A DNA stretch of 39,914 nt from Thermoplasmata archaeon (GCA_030039865.1 JASHUS010000205.1:1-39914); one strand, 5' to 3'. Positions 30,009 to 38,592 are shown, counted from the first letter of the stretch. Numbers and translations are program-made. The notes: generated from the letters alone by a model not told the origin.

Positions 30009-30241
30009 CGCGACTCACCAAAGACTTCGTTCAGGGATCGGATCTTCCGAAACTTACCCTTCCGGATCCGCTGGAGGTCTGCTGCGAAATCGGGCCGGAG
30101 GGCCGGGTCGAGGATTGTCTCCTCATAGGCGGCGACGATACTCTCGAGTGCCTCCGACTTGCCCTTGAGTCCGTCTCGGGCCTTGACCACATTGACGACG
30201 CGATTAGCGTGCTCCGAGAGCTCCACGACAGCCTTGGGCAT
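30005..30241 (-). CDS. Antitoxin-like ribbon-helix-helix protein (DUF2683-like)
   Basis: This 78-residue protein begins MPKAVVELSEHANRVVNVVKA, a strand-helix start like ribbon-helix-helix antitoxins. A charged C-terminal part (RPDFAADLQRIRKGKFRKI) follows that could wrap the toxin. I chose the ATG at 30241 rather than 30292 because operator-like repeats and a TATA box lie between them. It precedes and overlaps the RelE-type gene, the normal order for type II systems. Confidence 0.8.
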   Translation of the reverse strand: MPKAVVELSEHANRVVNVVKARDGLKGKSEALESIVAAYEETILDPALRPDFAADLQRIRKGKFRKIRSLNEVFGESR

Positions 30242-30248
30242 AATCCAA

Positions 30249-30276
30249 CGTAACTCCATGTAACGTCGAGATATAA
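30249..30276 (-). promoter_or_regulatory. Operator repeats and TATA box of the toxin-antitoxin operon
   Basis: Two GTAAC units (30250-30254 and 30260-30264) are exactly ten bases apart, on one face of the helix, as ribbon-helix-helix proteins prefer. A TTATAT box on the minus strand (30276-30271) sets transcription to begin near 30247, so bound antitoxin would block it. The 30293-30438 gap that follows holds nothing else that I can see. Confidence 0.55.
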
Positions 30277-30438
30277 GAGCTATAGGTCCCACGTGCCGTG
30301 TCCAAGAGCGACTGCGGTTAGCGAGGAGATTTTCGCTCGAGTCACGTTCTCGGATTCGATCTTTCCTGCGAAGCCTGGCCCCGGCATGCGGACGGCGAAC
30401 CGAACGGAGTTGTGCGGGGACGCCCTACGCGGATCCGG

Positions 30439-31362
30439 TCATCGCGGACCGGCGAGAAATCGTCCCACCGCCTCGGTCACCTGCTCGCGGCACGTGAAGA
30501 CCAAGTCGTCGTGGGTTCCCGGCAGGTTCACGATCTCCACGTTCCGGATCTCGCGCCGTATCCTCTCAATGGACTTTTCCCGCCACGGTGCGATGTACGT
30601 CCGATTCCATTCGAGATTCTCGGCGATCCAGCCCGGGTCACCGCGCTGGACGTCCTCGAACGACGCGGAGAATATCGCGAGTGCGGGCGCGCGGATCTTG
30701 GCATAGTCCCGGGGCTCGGCCATCGCCGCGACGAACGCGGGACGAATTCCCTCCCGAGCGATCATCCGAACGGTTCCGTCGGGCTGGATCTCGATGTCCT
30801 CTCGCATCCAGGCTTCGGTACGGCGCTGGTCCTCCACGCCGGGCAGCAAGGCGCGGGCGTACGATCGGAATGCGTCCCACGACGTCAACGCGCTCGCCGG
30901 CCACCCGGCCTGCAAGTGGGGCGGGAAGGCCCGGATCGCCGCGGCGAACTCGGGGTCGGCCATGTCGTACGCCGCATCCAAGTACACGACGCGGTCAACG
31001 CGCTCCGGGTACGTGCCCGCCAGGCGAGTGATCTCGTTGCCTCCCATGGAATGGCCCACGAGATGGGCGCGAGCGATCCCCAGTTCGTCCATGAGTCCAC
31101 GGAGGTCGTCGGTCAAGGTCTCCGTGTCGCACGGTTCCTTCGCTTCCGAACGACCGTGACCTCGCCGCGCGTACGCGACGACCCGAAAACGATCGGCGAA
31201 GACGGGGGCTAGGTCGTCGAAATAGTGGGGATTCTGGCCCGCCCCGTGAAGGAAGATCAGCGCGGGCCCGGAACCGCCCCAGTCGAGATAGTTCAACCGG
31301 ACGCCGTTGACGCTCGCGTAGCCCGTTTTGTGCGCGGCAGGATCGGACCAGACGTCCGGCAT
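30439..31362 (-). CDS. Alpha/beta hydrolase
   Basis: This 307-residue protein of the alpha/beta-hydrolase fold has the nucleophile Ser in GHSMGG, the oxyanion HGAGQN segment near residue 39, and a late His in LPGTHDDLVF. The cap region (about residues 150-210) has many aromatic residues. Esterase, lactonase or haloperoxidase-like activity is possible, and the substrate is not readable. The ATG at 31362 lies one base after the stop of a possible 50-codon leader frame. No clear TATA box is directly upstream, but there is one at 31537-31545. Confidence 0.9.
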   Translation of the reverse strand: MPDVWSDPAAHKTGYASVNGVRLNYLDWGGSGPALIFLHGAGQNPHYFDDLAPVFADRFRVVAYARRGHGRSEAKEPCDTETLTDDLRGLMDELGIARAHLVGHSMGGNEITRLAGTYPERVDRVVYLDAAYDMADPEFAAAIRAFPPHLQAGWPASALTSWDAFRSYARALLPGVEDQRRTEAWMREDIEIQPDGTVRMIAREGIRPAFVAAMAEPRDYAKIRAPALAIFSASFEDVQRGDPGWIAENLEWNRTYIAPWREKSIERIRREIRNVEIVNLPGTHDDLVFTCREQVTEAVGRFLAGPR

Positions 31363-31363
31363 C

Positions 31364-31516
31364 CTACGGGCTCCCGACAGCGTGGAACTGCGGGTTCGGT
31401 GGGAAGTCTCGCGTCCTCTCGAGGAATGATGCCTCGCCCGTCCCGGGGGCGCAAGACCATGACCGCGACGCGGCCCGAGCTTCGCGATCAGGATCCGCCC
31501 GGTCGCTCGGGGCCAT
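31364..31516 (-). CDS. Possible 50-residue leader peptide gene
   Basis: An ATG at 31516 lies 25 bases after a CTTTAAGT box (31545-31537), the usual spacing for a leaderless gene. Its 50-codon frame ends in TAG one base before the alpha/beta-hydrolase ATG. The peptide is Arg/Ser/Pro-rich and has no recognised motif. The promoter position and tight spacing are the only support. It may be a coupling frame for the hydrolase. Confidence 0.35.
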   Translation of the reverse strand: MAPSDRADPDREARAASRSWSCAPGTGEASFLERTRDFPPNPQFHAVGSP

Positions 31517-31669
31517 CGAGTTCGCATCGGACCCGGACTTAAAGGGACTTTTCTCGCTCCTCACGGCACTGCGATTCTGGGACCGGCGACCGTGCGCCGA
31601 GGAACCGAGCCGCGCGCGCTGCGACGAGCGGGGGGGACGTGCACGTCTATCGCGGGCGGGCCCGCCGGA

Positions 31670-32086
31670 TCACCGGGGTATCCGCAGGGGTTCTCTCCCG
31701 AGAAACATCGTAGATCGATCGACGAAGCAGAACTTGTTCCCGAAGGGATCCTTGGCGTAGAACGAGCGCTCCCCCCAGGGCTGGATCTCGATCGGACTGA
31801 GGTCCTCGGCCCCGAGGTCCGTGGCCTTCCGATGAGCGGCCTCCAGGTTTCGGACGCCGAAGTAGATGTGATCCGGGTTGGGACCCAGATCGAAGTCGTC
31901 GGTATCCGCCCGGGGATCGAAGCACGCGAGGATGGTCCCGTCGCAGTCGAAGTAGTGACGCCCCGGGGTGACCCGCACGCCGGGCATTCCGAGGAGCTTC
32001 GCGTAGAACTTCGCGGCCCGGTCGATGTCCGTAACGGGAAGTATCACCCGGAAGAGTTTCGGAGTGTCGCGGGTGGATCGGCCCAT
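31670..32086 (-). CDS. VOC-family (glyoxalase/bleomycin-resistance fold) protein
   Basis: This 138-residue protein has the paired beta-alpha-beta units of the vicinal oxygen chelate fold: FRVILPVTDIDRAAKFYAKLLG at the start and FYAKDPFGNKFCFVD near the end. The metal-ligand pattern differs from that of true glyoxalase I (HIYFGV keeps one His), so the reaction is unknown. A GAACTTTTGG box at 32106-32114 lies about 25 bases before the ATG. It is not close in sequence to the other VOC protein at 25689. Confidence 0.85.
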   Translation of the reverse strand: MGRSTRDTPKLFRVILPVTDIDRAAKFYAKLLGMPGVRVTPGRHYFDCDGTILACFDPRADTDDFDLGPNPDHIYFGVRNLEAAHRKATDLGAEDLSPIEIQPWGERSFYAKDPFGNKFCFVDRSTMFLGREPLRIPR

Positions 32087-32221
32087 AGCGCGGCATCGAA
32101 CCCCGGCCCAAAAGTTCCTCGGCCGTGCCGGACGCCGAGCTGCGCTGGCGAAGGTACGGTCGGTCGCTACCGGCCCGCCGCCGGTCGCGGTTCCTTGAGT
32201 GCGATACCCCTGCTCGGTGCG

Positions 32222-32458
32222 TCAGTCGCGCGTCTGCGCGATGCTGGCCATCGCGTACGCGTCTTTCTCCGCGTCGGTCAGATCCCGCATGTGGACGGAC
32301 ACGGTGACGGTGCCCGTGAGCCGGATCGCCAGATGGCTGTCGCCGAGCGTCAAGGTGAGACCCTGCAGATGCAAGTCCAATTGGCTCTGCTTGTCCGATA
32401 GCGCCTTGACGAAGTCCTCGACCATCCCATGGGTTCCTGCCTCTCCCTCCGTCGACAT
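32222..32458 (-). CDS. Small 78-residue protein, unknown
   Basis: The frame starts with ATG at 32458 and codes for a hydrophilic N-terminus. Alternating strands follow (LDLHLQGLTLTLG, LAIRLTGTVTVSVHM), and the protein ends in an acidic helix DLTDAEKDAYAMASIA. The regular polar-nonpolar alternation and GC-rich third positions support a real gene. A TTGAAATC box at 32491-32498 is about 35 bases upstream. No family is recognised. It follows the PhoU-like gene by about 60 bases. Confidence 0.6.
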   Translation of the reverse strand: MSTEGEAGTHGMVEDFVKALSDKQSQLDLHLQGLTLTLGDSHLAIRLTGTVTVSVHMRDLTDAEKDAYAMASIAQTRD

Positions 32459-32520
32459 CGAGCGCCTCGAATCCCGGAGGGCGCTCGGGGATTTCAACCC
32501 TCGGGCGGCGGCCGAGCGAA

Positions 32521-33534
32521 CTAGGCGATCGCCGGTTCGCGGAGCACGGAGAGGTCGAGCGCCTGCTTCGCGATCTCGTACGTATGGCTGACCGAGCGAT
32601 CGAGGCTCTCGACGACCCGGTGCACGCTCAATAGGTCGTGCCCGGTGAGCTTCGAGAGTCGCGCCAGGAGCTCTTCGAGCTGCTCGCGGAGCCGCAGGCA
32701 GCCATCGATCGCGTCGTTGGCGAGCTCGCTGTCGCTGCCGAAGAGCGCCTCGAAGGCGCCGTCGAGGCGGGCCGTCACCTCGCCGACGCACGCTTCGAGC
32801 TCCCCGTTGAGCCCGGGATCGCGGAGCGGCGTGCCATGGAGGGTCAACGCGCGCTGGGCGAGCTCGACCGCGTCCTGCCCGATGCACTCGAGCAGCTTCG
32901 CGACGAGCCGCAGGTACGGCGCCTCGAGGGAGCCGTCCGGCGCCGGCGGGCCCCCGTTCGTCCGCGACGCGTGCGTGAGCTTCGCGACGATCCAGAAGAG
33001 ACGGTTGAGATCCTCGTCGTGGAGCTCGACGTCCCGCGCGCGGTCGGGGTCGCCGTCCTGCAACGTTCGCAGGGAGTCGGTCAACATCGCGCGGACGACC
33101 AGGTGCATCCGGCGGAGGCAGCGCGCGGCGCTGAGTTCGGACCCGTTCGAGAAATCCTGGAGGACCAGGTGCGTCGGCGTCTCGTCGATGATCTCGGGCC
33201 CGTTGACGAGCCGGCAGAACTCGCGGGCCACCCGACGCGCCGCGATCCGGCCCCGCGGCGGGTACCGGACCTCGATGAGCCGGAAGTTCGTGACGTACGC
33301 GCCGATCAACTTCCGCAGGAGGTGGTCGGACGACCCGATCCGGGCCGCGTCGAACACCTTGCGCTCGTTCGGTGCGTGGTCCGCGGCATCGGCGCGGACG
33401 CAGACGGTCCCGTCGCGCTCGGTATCGATGTAGAGCAGGTCACCGGCCTTGAGACCGCGATCAGCGACCCATCGCCGGGGCAGGGAGACCTGGAACGTCG
33501 AACCCCCGACGAGCTGTAGCTTCCGCCCTTCCAT
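32521..33534 (-). CDS. phoU: AbrB-PhoU fusion regulator (archaeal phosphate-uptake regulator type)
   Basis: This 337-residue protein begins with an AbrB/SpoVT-type DNA-binding swapped-hairpin (GGSTFQVSLPRRWVADRGLKAGDLL, with the typical Lys-Ala-Gly-Asp). Two PhoU-type three-helix units follow, with conserved acidic helices. Such fusions are widespread in archaea and are thought to couple phosphate status to transcription. No pst transporter genes lie in this window, so its target is open. A GATATTTCC box at 33555-33563 is 26 bases before the ATG. The 33535-33732 intergenic region shared with the oxidase gene contains inverted repeats. Confidence 0.88.
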   Translation of the reverse strand: MEGRKLQLVGGSTFQVSLPRRWVADRGLKAGDLLYIDTERDGTVCVRADAADHAPNERKVFDAARIGSSDHLLRKLIGAYVTNFRLIEVRYPPRGRIAARRVAREFCRLVNGPEIIDETPTHLVLQDFSNGSELSAARCLRRMHLVVRAMLTDSLRTLQDGDPDRARDVELHDEDLNRLFWIVAKLTHASRTNGGPPAPDGSLEAPYLRLVAKLLECIGQDAVELAQRALTLHGTPLRDPGLNGELEACVGEVTARLDGAFEALFGSDSELANDAIDGCLRLREQLEELLARLSKLTGHDLLSVHRVVESLDRSVSHTYEIAKQALDLSVLREPAIA

Positions 33535-33554
33535 TCTTGGTGCGTCCCCGGTGA

Positions 33555-33563
33555 GGAAATATC
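33555..33563 (-). promoter_or_regulatory. TATA-like box of the AbrB-PhoU gene
   Basis: GATATTTCC on the minus strand is centred 26 bases before the ATG at 33534, fitting a leaderless transcript. Confidence 0.5.
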
Positions 33564-33575
33564 ATGCAAAGCGGG

Positions 33576-33641
33576 GGGTCTTAAGCAGAAAGACGTGCGC
33601 AAAGACCCTACGCGTGTGCAATTTCTGTACGTATTATACGT
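33576..33641. promoter_or_regulatory. Two inverted repeats between phoU-like and oxidase genes
   Basis: GGGTCTT (33576-33582) and AAGACCC (33602-33608) are perfect inverted arms about 19 bases apart. Further on, ACGTA-TTA-TACGT (33629-33641) is a short perfect inverted repeat that itself looks TATA-like. Both lie between divergent promoters, so they could bind the AbrB domain protein or an oxygen/redox regulator. Confidence 0.45.
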
Positions 33642-33683
33642 CACGCGCCGGCGGTCCGGCGCCGGTCCGGTCCTCACCGGCCC

Positions 33684-33696
33684 GAGATAAACGCGG
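33684..33696 (+). promoter_or_regulatory. TATA-like box of the oxidase operon
   Basis: CGAGATAAACG is centred near 33690, predicting transcription from about 33716 and a leader of about 17 bases before the ATG at 33733. Confidence 0.4.
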
Positions 33697-33732
33697 GGGC
33701 TGCTCGACCTCCCGACCGGAGCGCCCACGGCG

Positions 33733-36465
33733 ATGTCGGGCACGGACCTCCGTCCCTCGCAGGCCGGTGCCGAAGAATCGAGCATCCCGGTCTTCGAGCG
33801 GCCCCCGGCGCTCATCCAGTGGCTCGACGCGACCGAGGATTCGATCCGGCTGAGCCTCGCGAAGCTCCGACTGTTCGAGCGGATCTTCCTCCTGCGGCGC
33901 GACTGGATGACCCGCATCACGATGCTGATGCTGATCGCCGGCCTCCTCTGGGGCGCGGTCGGAGGGTTCGACGCCTTCGGGTTCCAGACGCAGGTGGTCG
34001 CGTACGCCACCGGTTCGGTCGTGCACCTGTCGAACGTCGAGATCTACTCGTCGGTCACGCTCCACGGCATCCGCGAGCTGTTCGGCTTCGCCCAGCAGCT
34101 CGAGATGGCCGCGCTCGGATTCCTCGTCGTCAACGCGCTCGGCCTTGTGCCCCGGCACAAGTGGACGCTCTACTCGACCGTCATCCTGCTCAACGGCTCG
34201 ATGCTCCTGATCCAGGGACCGATCTACTTCCTCCCGTTCAACGACAACTACTTCCCGGCGAGCGGATGGTACTTCCTCTCCCCGCTCGGGATCAACGGGC
34301 AGAGCGCGTACGTCGTCAGCCCGCTCTTCTTTCTCGGCTGGCTCGCGCTGTGCGCCGCGCTCTTCCTGTGGACCGCCTGGATGGTGATCCACCTGCGCGA
34401 TTGGTACCGGCAGCACCGCGCCGAGGCGCAGGGGCGGCGGTACCCGGTCTTCCTCTGGTTCGTCGTCGGCACGCTCGTCCTCGTGCCGCTGACGTACGGG
34501 CCGCTCGTCGTCTCGACCGCGTGGGACATCGGTAGCGCGTACGCGGGCTGGCCGATCAGCGCGCTCGCCAACCAGGTTATCTTCTGGATGTTCGGCCACA
34601 GCCTCGTCTACCTCCTCTTCCTCCTGCCGATCGTCGCCCTCTACGTCCTCATCCCGATCCTGGCGCGCCGGCCCCCCTACAGCTACCGCTGGGCGGTCGC
34701 GTCGGCGATCCTCTTCGTGCTCCTCACGCCGCTCCTAGGGCTCCACCACCTCTACCTCGCGCCCCTCCCGGCGTGGTCGACCTGGCTCACGATGGCGCTC
34801 TCGTTCGCCATCGCGCTACCGTCCGCGATCACGTTCTTCTCGGTCTGGATGACCGTGAAGGGCGTGCCCGCGGGGCAGTGGGAATGGAACGCGGTCGCGC
34901 TCTTCGCGCTCCTCGCCTTCGCGGGGGCGATCTTCGGCGGGCTCTCGGGCCCCGCCCTCGCCACGATCCCCTGGGACGTGGACGTGCACAACAGCCTGTT
35001 CGTGCTCGGCCACTTCCACGCCATGACGATCCTCGCGATCGCGGCCGGCGGGTACGCGCTCCTCTACGCGGTCTTCCCGATCCTCACCGGCCGGCAGTGG
35101 TTCTCCGCCTGGCTCGCGCGGCTCCACTTCCTCTTCACGGTCGTCGGCGGCGCGACGATCGTCGTCGCGTTCGAGGAGCTCGGCAGCCTCGGCGTCCTGC
35201 GCCGCGAGTTCATCCTCCCGCATCTCGCCGCGATCACGAGCTACCAGCTGATCCTCCTCGGCGGGATCGTCGTCATGCTGGGCGGCCAACTGTTCTTTGT
35301 CGCGAACGGCGCGCTCACCGTCTTCCGCGGGGAGCTCTACAGCGCCGCCGGGCTGTCGTTCGACGAAGCGATCCGGCGGGCCGCCCAGTCGACGGTGCCG
35401 AAGCGGCGCCGTCGGGTACCGATCGCCGACGTGCCGTTCGTCCGCCGGGTCTCCCGCGCCCGGCGCGAACGGATCGAGGCGGCCTGGGTCGGTACCGTCA
35501 TCGTGCTGCTCGCGGGCGTTCTCGCGGCGGCCACGCCGGGGGCGTTCGCGGTCGGGAACTCGATCAACGGCGACGCGGCCGACCCCGGCGTGAGCGAGTG
35601 GATCGATCTCCACGGCCAGCAGTACTACTGGAGCGCGACGGAGTCGGGCGCGGTCAACGGGACGTACGACAACGCGCTCGTCGTCTTCGCCGGCGCGTCG
35701 GTCGAGGTGAACCTCTCGGCGAGCGGGGCCACGCAGTCGCTCCTGATCCCGTTCCGGGACCAGGCGGTCGTCGACGTCCAGGCGGTCCCGGGCACGCCCT
35801 CGTACGCCTCGTTCACCGCTCCGAGCGTCGCTGGGGTGTACGGCGCCCCCGACGGCGAGTACGACGGGCCCTGGTTCGGCCAGGACGTCTCGGCGCTGAT
35901 CGTGCTGCCGACCGGCGCCGACACCGGTGCTTCCCTCGCCAGCTTCCAGTCGAACGGGGGCGGTGGGGACATCTACAATCCTCCCGTCCTCCCCGCCGCG
36001 ACGGCCGACCTCGTCGGGAATCCCGAAGGGCTGTTCAACGACTCTGTCCCCGGCCCGACGCTGTCGGCGAACGTGGTCGCCGGGGGCGGTCCGGTGTCGC
36101 TAGAGTGGACCGTGCCGCTCGACAGCATCGGCATCAACAACTATCTCGTCAACGTGACATCGAACAGCCCGAACGCGCAGCAGCAGTACGTTCTCCAACA
36201 CAACGGCACTCTTCCCTATCCCACGGGACTCTGGAGGATCGATCCGGCCCGCGGGCTCGCGCCCGTCAACGGCACGCTCGGTCCGCTCGTGATCGGGCGG
36301 AACGTCTCACTGAGCTCGGACCTCGTCCCGGGCGCGTACCTGTACGGGCTCCCGAGCCCGGTCGACTACTCGTACGACCCGGCGGGCGACTCCGGGCCGG
36401 GGGTCGGGATCCAGACGGGCGACGTGATGGGGCTCTGGGGGGTGCTGTGGGTGGGCGGGGCATGA
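33733..36465 (+). CDS. Heme-copper oxidase subunit I fused to a CuA-less subunit II-like region
   Basis: This 910-residue protein has about 13 membrane helices followed by an outer domain of some 300 residues. Low-spin heme ligands are His111 and His429, CuB ligands are His289, His338 and His339 (GLHHLY), and the high-spin heme ligand is His427 in GHFHAM. Tyr293 in GHSLVY is in the place of the cross-linked tyrosine, so oxygen reduction is likely and NO reductase less so. After a further helix near residue 595 comes a cupredoxin-like region, but its CuA loop (VYGAPDGEYDGPW) has no Cys, Met or His ligands. It is therefore more like a quinol oxidase. N-glycosylation sequons occur in the last part. 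Confidence 0.85.
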   Translation: MSGTDLRPSQAGAEESSIPVFERPPALIQWLDATEDSIRLSLAKLRLFERIFLLRRDWMTRITMLMLIAGLLWGAVGGFDAFGFQTQVVAYATGSVVHLSNVEIYSSVTLHGIRELFGFAQQLEMAALGFLVVNALGLVPRHKWTLYSTVILLNGSMLLIQGPIYFLPFNDNYFPASGWYFLSPLGINGQSAYVVSPLFFLGWLALCAALFLWTAWMVIHLRDWYRQHRAEAQGRRYPVFLWFVVGTLVLVPLTYGPLVVSTAWDIGSAYAGWPISALANQVIFWMFGHSLVYLLFLLPIVALYVLIPILARRPPYSYRWAVASAILFVLLTPLLGLHHLYLAPLPAWSTWLTMALSFAIALPSAITFFSVWMTVKGVPAGQWEWNAVALFALLAFAGAIFGGLSGPALATIPWDVDVHNSLFVLGHFHAMTILAIAAGGYALLYAVFPILTGRQWFSAWLARLHFLFTVVGGATIVVAFEELGSLGVLRREFILPHLAAITSYQLILLGGIVVMLGGQLFFVANGALTVFRGELYSAAGLSFDEAIRRAAQSTVPKRRRRVPIADVPFVRRVSRARRERIEAAWVGTVIVLLAGVLAAATPGAFAVGNSINGDAADPGVSEWIDLHGQQYYWSATESGAVNGTYDNALVVFAGASVEVNLSASGATQSLLIPFRDQAVVDVQAVPGTPSYASFTAPSVAGVYGAPDGEYDGPWFGQDVSALIVLPTGADTGASLASFQSNGGGGDIYNPPVLPAATADLVGNPEGLFNDSVPGPTLSANVVAGGGPVSLEWTVPLDSIGINNYLVNVTSNSPNAQQQYVLQHNGTLPYPTGLWRIDPARGLAPVNGTLGPLVIGRNVSLSSDLVPGAYLYGLPSPVDYSYDPAGDSGPGVGIQTGDVMGLWGVLWVGGA

Positions 36466-36680
36466 CGGACGCCGCGCCCGATCGACCGACGGCTGGGGTC
36501 GGCCCCTTCGGGGTGTTCGGGATCGTTGCGGCGATCGCGGCGGCCGGCGCCGTCTTCGAGATGTCGTACTACTCGGCCAACGCCGCTCTCTCCCCGGCCG
36601 CGCTCGGCACCACCGTCGGGATCGTGATCGCGCTCCTCGCGTTCTTTGCCTGGGGGATCCGCGCCCCGCCGAACGAATAG
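36462..36680 (+). CDS. Small two-helix oxidase-associated membrane protein
   Basis: This 72-residue protein has two hydrophobic helices (about residues 15-33 and 46-66) and a short Pro-rich start. Its ATG overlaps the oxidase stop (ATGA, 36462-36465), so it is translated together with it. By size and position it is probably a minor structural subunit of the oxidase complex, comparable to the small subunits of cbb3, ba3 or SoxABCD types. Sequence alone does not prove this. Confidence 0.75.
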   Translation: MTDAAPDRPTAGVGPFGVFGIVAAIAAAGAVFEMSYYSANAALSPAALGTTVGIVIALLAFFAWGIRAPPNE

Positions 36681-36725
36681 GCAGTGGGAAAGACGTCTTG
36701 GACCGGGTCGCCTCGCTCCGGCGGG

Positions 36726-37583
36726 ATGGACCGGGGCGGGTGGGACGGCCTCGCGGCATGGCGCGACGACCGGATGGGCGAGGAGGGCGATCTCTGGCAC
36801 CGGGCGATCATCGACCCCACGCTCCTCGACGTCGTGGGACCCGTGCGGGGCCTCGCGGTGCTCGACCTCGCCTGCGGCAACGGCTACCTCACGCGCCGCT
36901 GGGCCCGTGCGGGGGCGACCCGGGCGGTCGGCATCGAGCGGTCCCGGCCGACGATCGCGAACGCGCGTCGTCGGGAGCGAGACCGCCCCTCGGGCGCGGT
37001 CTTCCTTGAGCGCGACGCGGCGCATCTGCGCGGACTCTCGAGCCACTCGTTCGACCTCGTCGTCGCGAACATGGCCCTGATGGACATCCGCAACGCCGAG
37101 GGCGCGATCCGCGAGGCGAGCCGGGTCCTGCGCCCGGCGGGGCGCTTCGTCTTCTCCCTGAACCATCCCTGCTTCGACGTCGACGAGCGCTCGGGCTGGC
37201 TCGTGGAGCACGCGCGGGACCCGCGGGGCGACCGGCACGAGGTCGTGGCGCGCAAGGTCGCGCGCTACCGCGACGAGCGGGCGGTCCGCGTCCCGTGGGA
37301 CGTCGGGCCCGGCCGGGTCGGGTGGACGACCTCGTTCCACCGGACGATCCCGACCTACGCCCGCTGGCTGCGCGCGGCGGGCCTCGCGATCACCCGCCTC
37401 GAGGAACCGGTACCGACCGACGAAGCCGTCGCGAAGAGCCCGGAAGGTCGGTTCCTGCTCGAGATCCCGCTCCACCTCGTCGTCGAGGCCCGGCCCCTCC
37501 CCGGGCTCCGTCCGGACGGGGCCGTCAGGCGACGGGGGTCGCGAACGTCGGAAGGTACGACGACGCAAACGTCCCCACGATAG
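36726..37583 (+). CDS. Class I SAM-dependent methyltransferase
   Basis: This 285-residue protein has SAM motif I VLDLACGNGYLTRRWA near residue 46, motif II acidic residue in GIERS, DAAHL and the later SFDLVVANMALMDI block of the Methyltransferase_11 class. Substrates of such enzymes include quinones, lipids and small metabolites. Nearness to the oxidase might suggest a quinone, but this is weak inference. I prefer the ATG at 36726 over a GTG at 36684. The last 59 bases overlap the convergent amrS gene, and the tail is Arg/Thr-rich and probably unstructured. Confidence 0.88.
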   Translation: MDRGGWDGLAAWRDDRMGEEGDLWHRAIIDPTLLDVVGPVRGLAVLDLACGNGYLTRRWARAGATRAVGIERSRPTIANARRRERDRPSGAVFLERDAAHLRGLSSHSFDLVVANMALMDIRNAEGAIREASRVLRPAGRFVFSLNHPCFDVDERSGWLVEHARDPRGDRHEVVARKVARYRDERAVRVPWDVGPGRVGWTTSFHRTIPTYARWLRAAGLAITRLEEPVPTDEAVAKSPEGRFLLEIPLHLVVEARPLPGLRPDGAVRRRGSRTSEGTTTQTSPR

Positions 37584-38592
37584 GTATCCGGTGACCGCAG
37601 GAAGAACAGCGGTTCTCGGCGTCGAGGTTCCAGGAGCGGATCGTGAATCCGTACCGTTCGACCGCGATCGCCCCGCACTTCGGGCAGTATGTGTGCTCGA
37701 GCGGATGGCCCCAGACGTTGCCGAGGTAGACGTAGTCGAGCCCCTCGGCCTTCGCGACCGCGTGCAGGCGCTCGAGCGTCGCGATCGGGGTGTTCGGCAG
37801 GTCCATCATCTTGTAGTCGGGGTGGAAGCGGAGTAGGTGGAAGGGCGTCTCGGGTCCGAGCTCGTCATGCACGAAGCGCGCGAGCGTCCGCGTCGCGTCG
37901 ACCGAGTCCCCCACCTTCGGGACGATGAGGTCGGTGACCTCGAGGTGGACGCCGTGCTTCTTGAGGCCGACCGACGACTCGAAGATCGGCTCGGGACCCT
38001 TCGCCGCGATGTAGCGACGCAGGAACCCCGCCTCGCCACTCCCCTTGAAGTCGACGCTCACCGCGTCGAGGTGCGGGCCGAGCGCCGCGACCGCCTCCGG
38101 CGTGAGGTAGCCGTTCGTGACGAAGTTGGCGAAGAGTCCGGCGGCGTGCGCCTCGCGGATGACGTCGAGCGCGTACTCGGCGAAGATCGACGGCTCGTTG
38201 TACGTGAACGTGACGCCGTCGCAGCCGTACCGCCGGGCGCCGGCGACCGCGGCCTTCGGGGGGAGCGCGCGGCCGACGACCTCGTGCTCCTGGGAGATCT
38301 CGGCGTTCTGGCAGTACTGGCATCGCCAGTTGCAGCCCACCGTCCCGATCGAGTAGACGCGCGAGCCGGGGTGGAAGTGCGAGAGCGGCTTCTTCTCGAC
38401 CGGGTCGACCTGGACGGCCGAGGCCCGGCCGTAGCTCAGCAGGACGAGCCGTCCGTCGACGTTCTTGCGCACGAAGCAGAAGCCGTGCGAACCCGCGGGG
38501 ATCGCGCAGTAGCGGGCGCACGCGGTGCAGCGCACCTTTCCGCCCTCGAGCGGTTCGAAGAGCGTCGCCGTGTGACCGATCGCCGCCGCCAT
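37525..38592 (-). CDS. amrS: AmmeMemoRadiSam system radical SAM enzyme AmrS
   Basis: This 355-residue radical SAM protein has its cluster motif GCNWRCQYCQN at residues 86-96 (Cys87, 91, 94). It is preceded by an N-terminal Cys set (CTACARYC, FC) and followed by the TYNEPSIF block typical of AmrS/PflA-like activases. A zinc ribbon (CPKCG and CSSCG) ends the protein. AmrS acts with AmmeMemo proteins (AmrA, AmrB), which are not in this window. The biological substrate is unsettled. A GCATTATCC box lies at 38624-38632, upstream of the ATG at 38592. Confidence 0.93.
   Translation of the reverse strand: MAAAIGHTATLFEPLEGGKVRCTACARYCAIPAGSHGFCFVRKNVDGRLVLLSYGRASAVQVDPVEKKPLSHFHPGSRVYSIGTVGCNWRCQYCQNAEISQEHEVVGRALPPKAAVAGARRYGCDGVTFTYNEPSIFAEYALDVIREAHAAGLFANFVTNGYLTPEAVAALGPHLDAVSVDFKGSGEAGFLRRYIAAKGPEPIFESSVGLKKHGVHLEVTDLIVPKVGDSVDATRTLARFVHDELGPETPFHLLRFHPDYKMMDLPNTPIATLERLHAVAKAEGLDYVYLGNVWGHPLEHTYCPKCGAIAVERYGFTIRSWNLDAENRCSSCGHRIPIVGTFASSYLPTFATPVA

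Noticed and set aside
33733..36465. Interpretation of the oxidase as a nitric oxide reductase
   Set aside because: A tyrosine four residues after the first CuB histidine and the three CuB histidines match oxygen reductases. No extra active-site Glu is evident.
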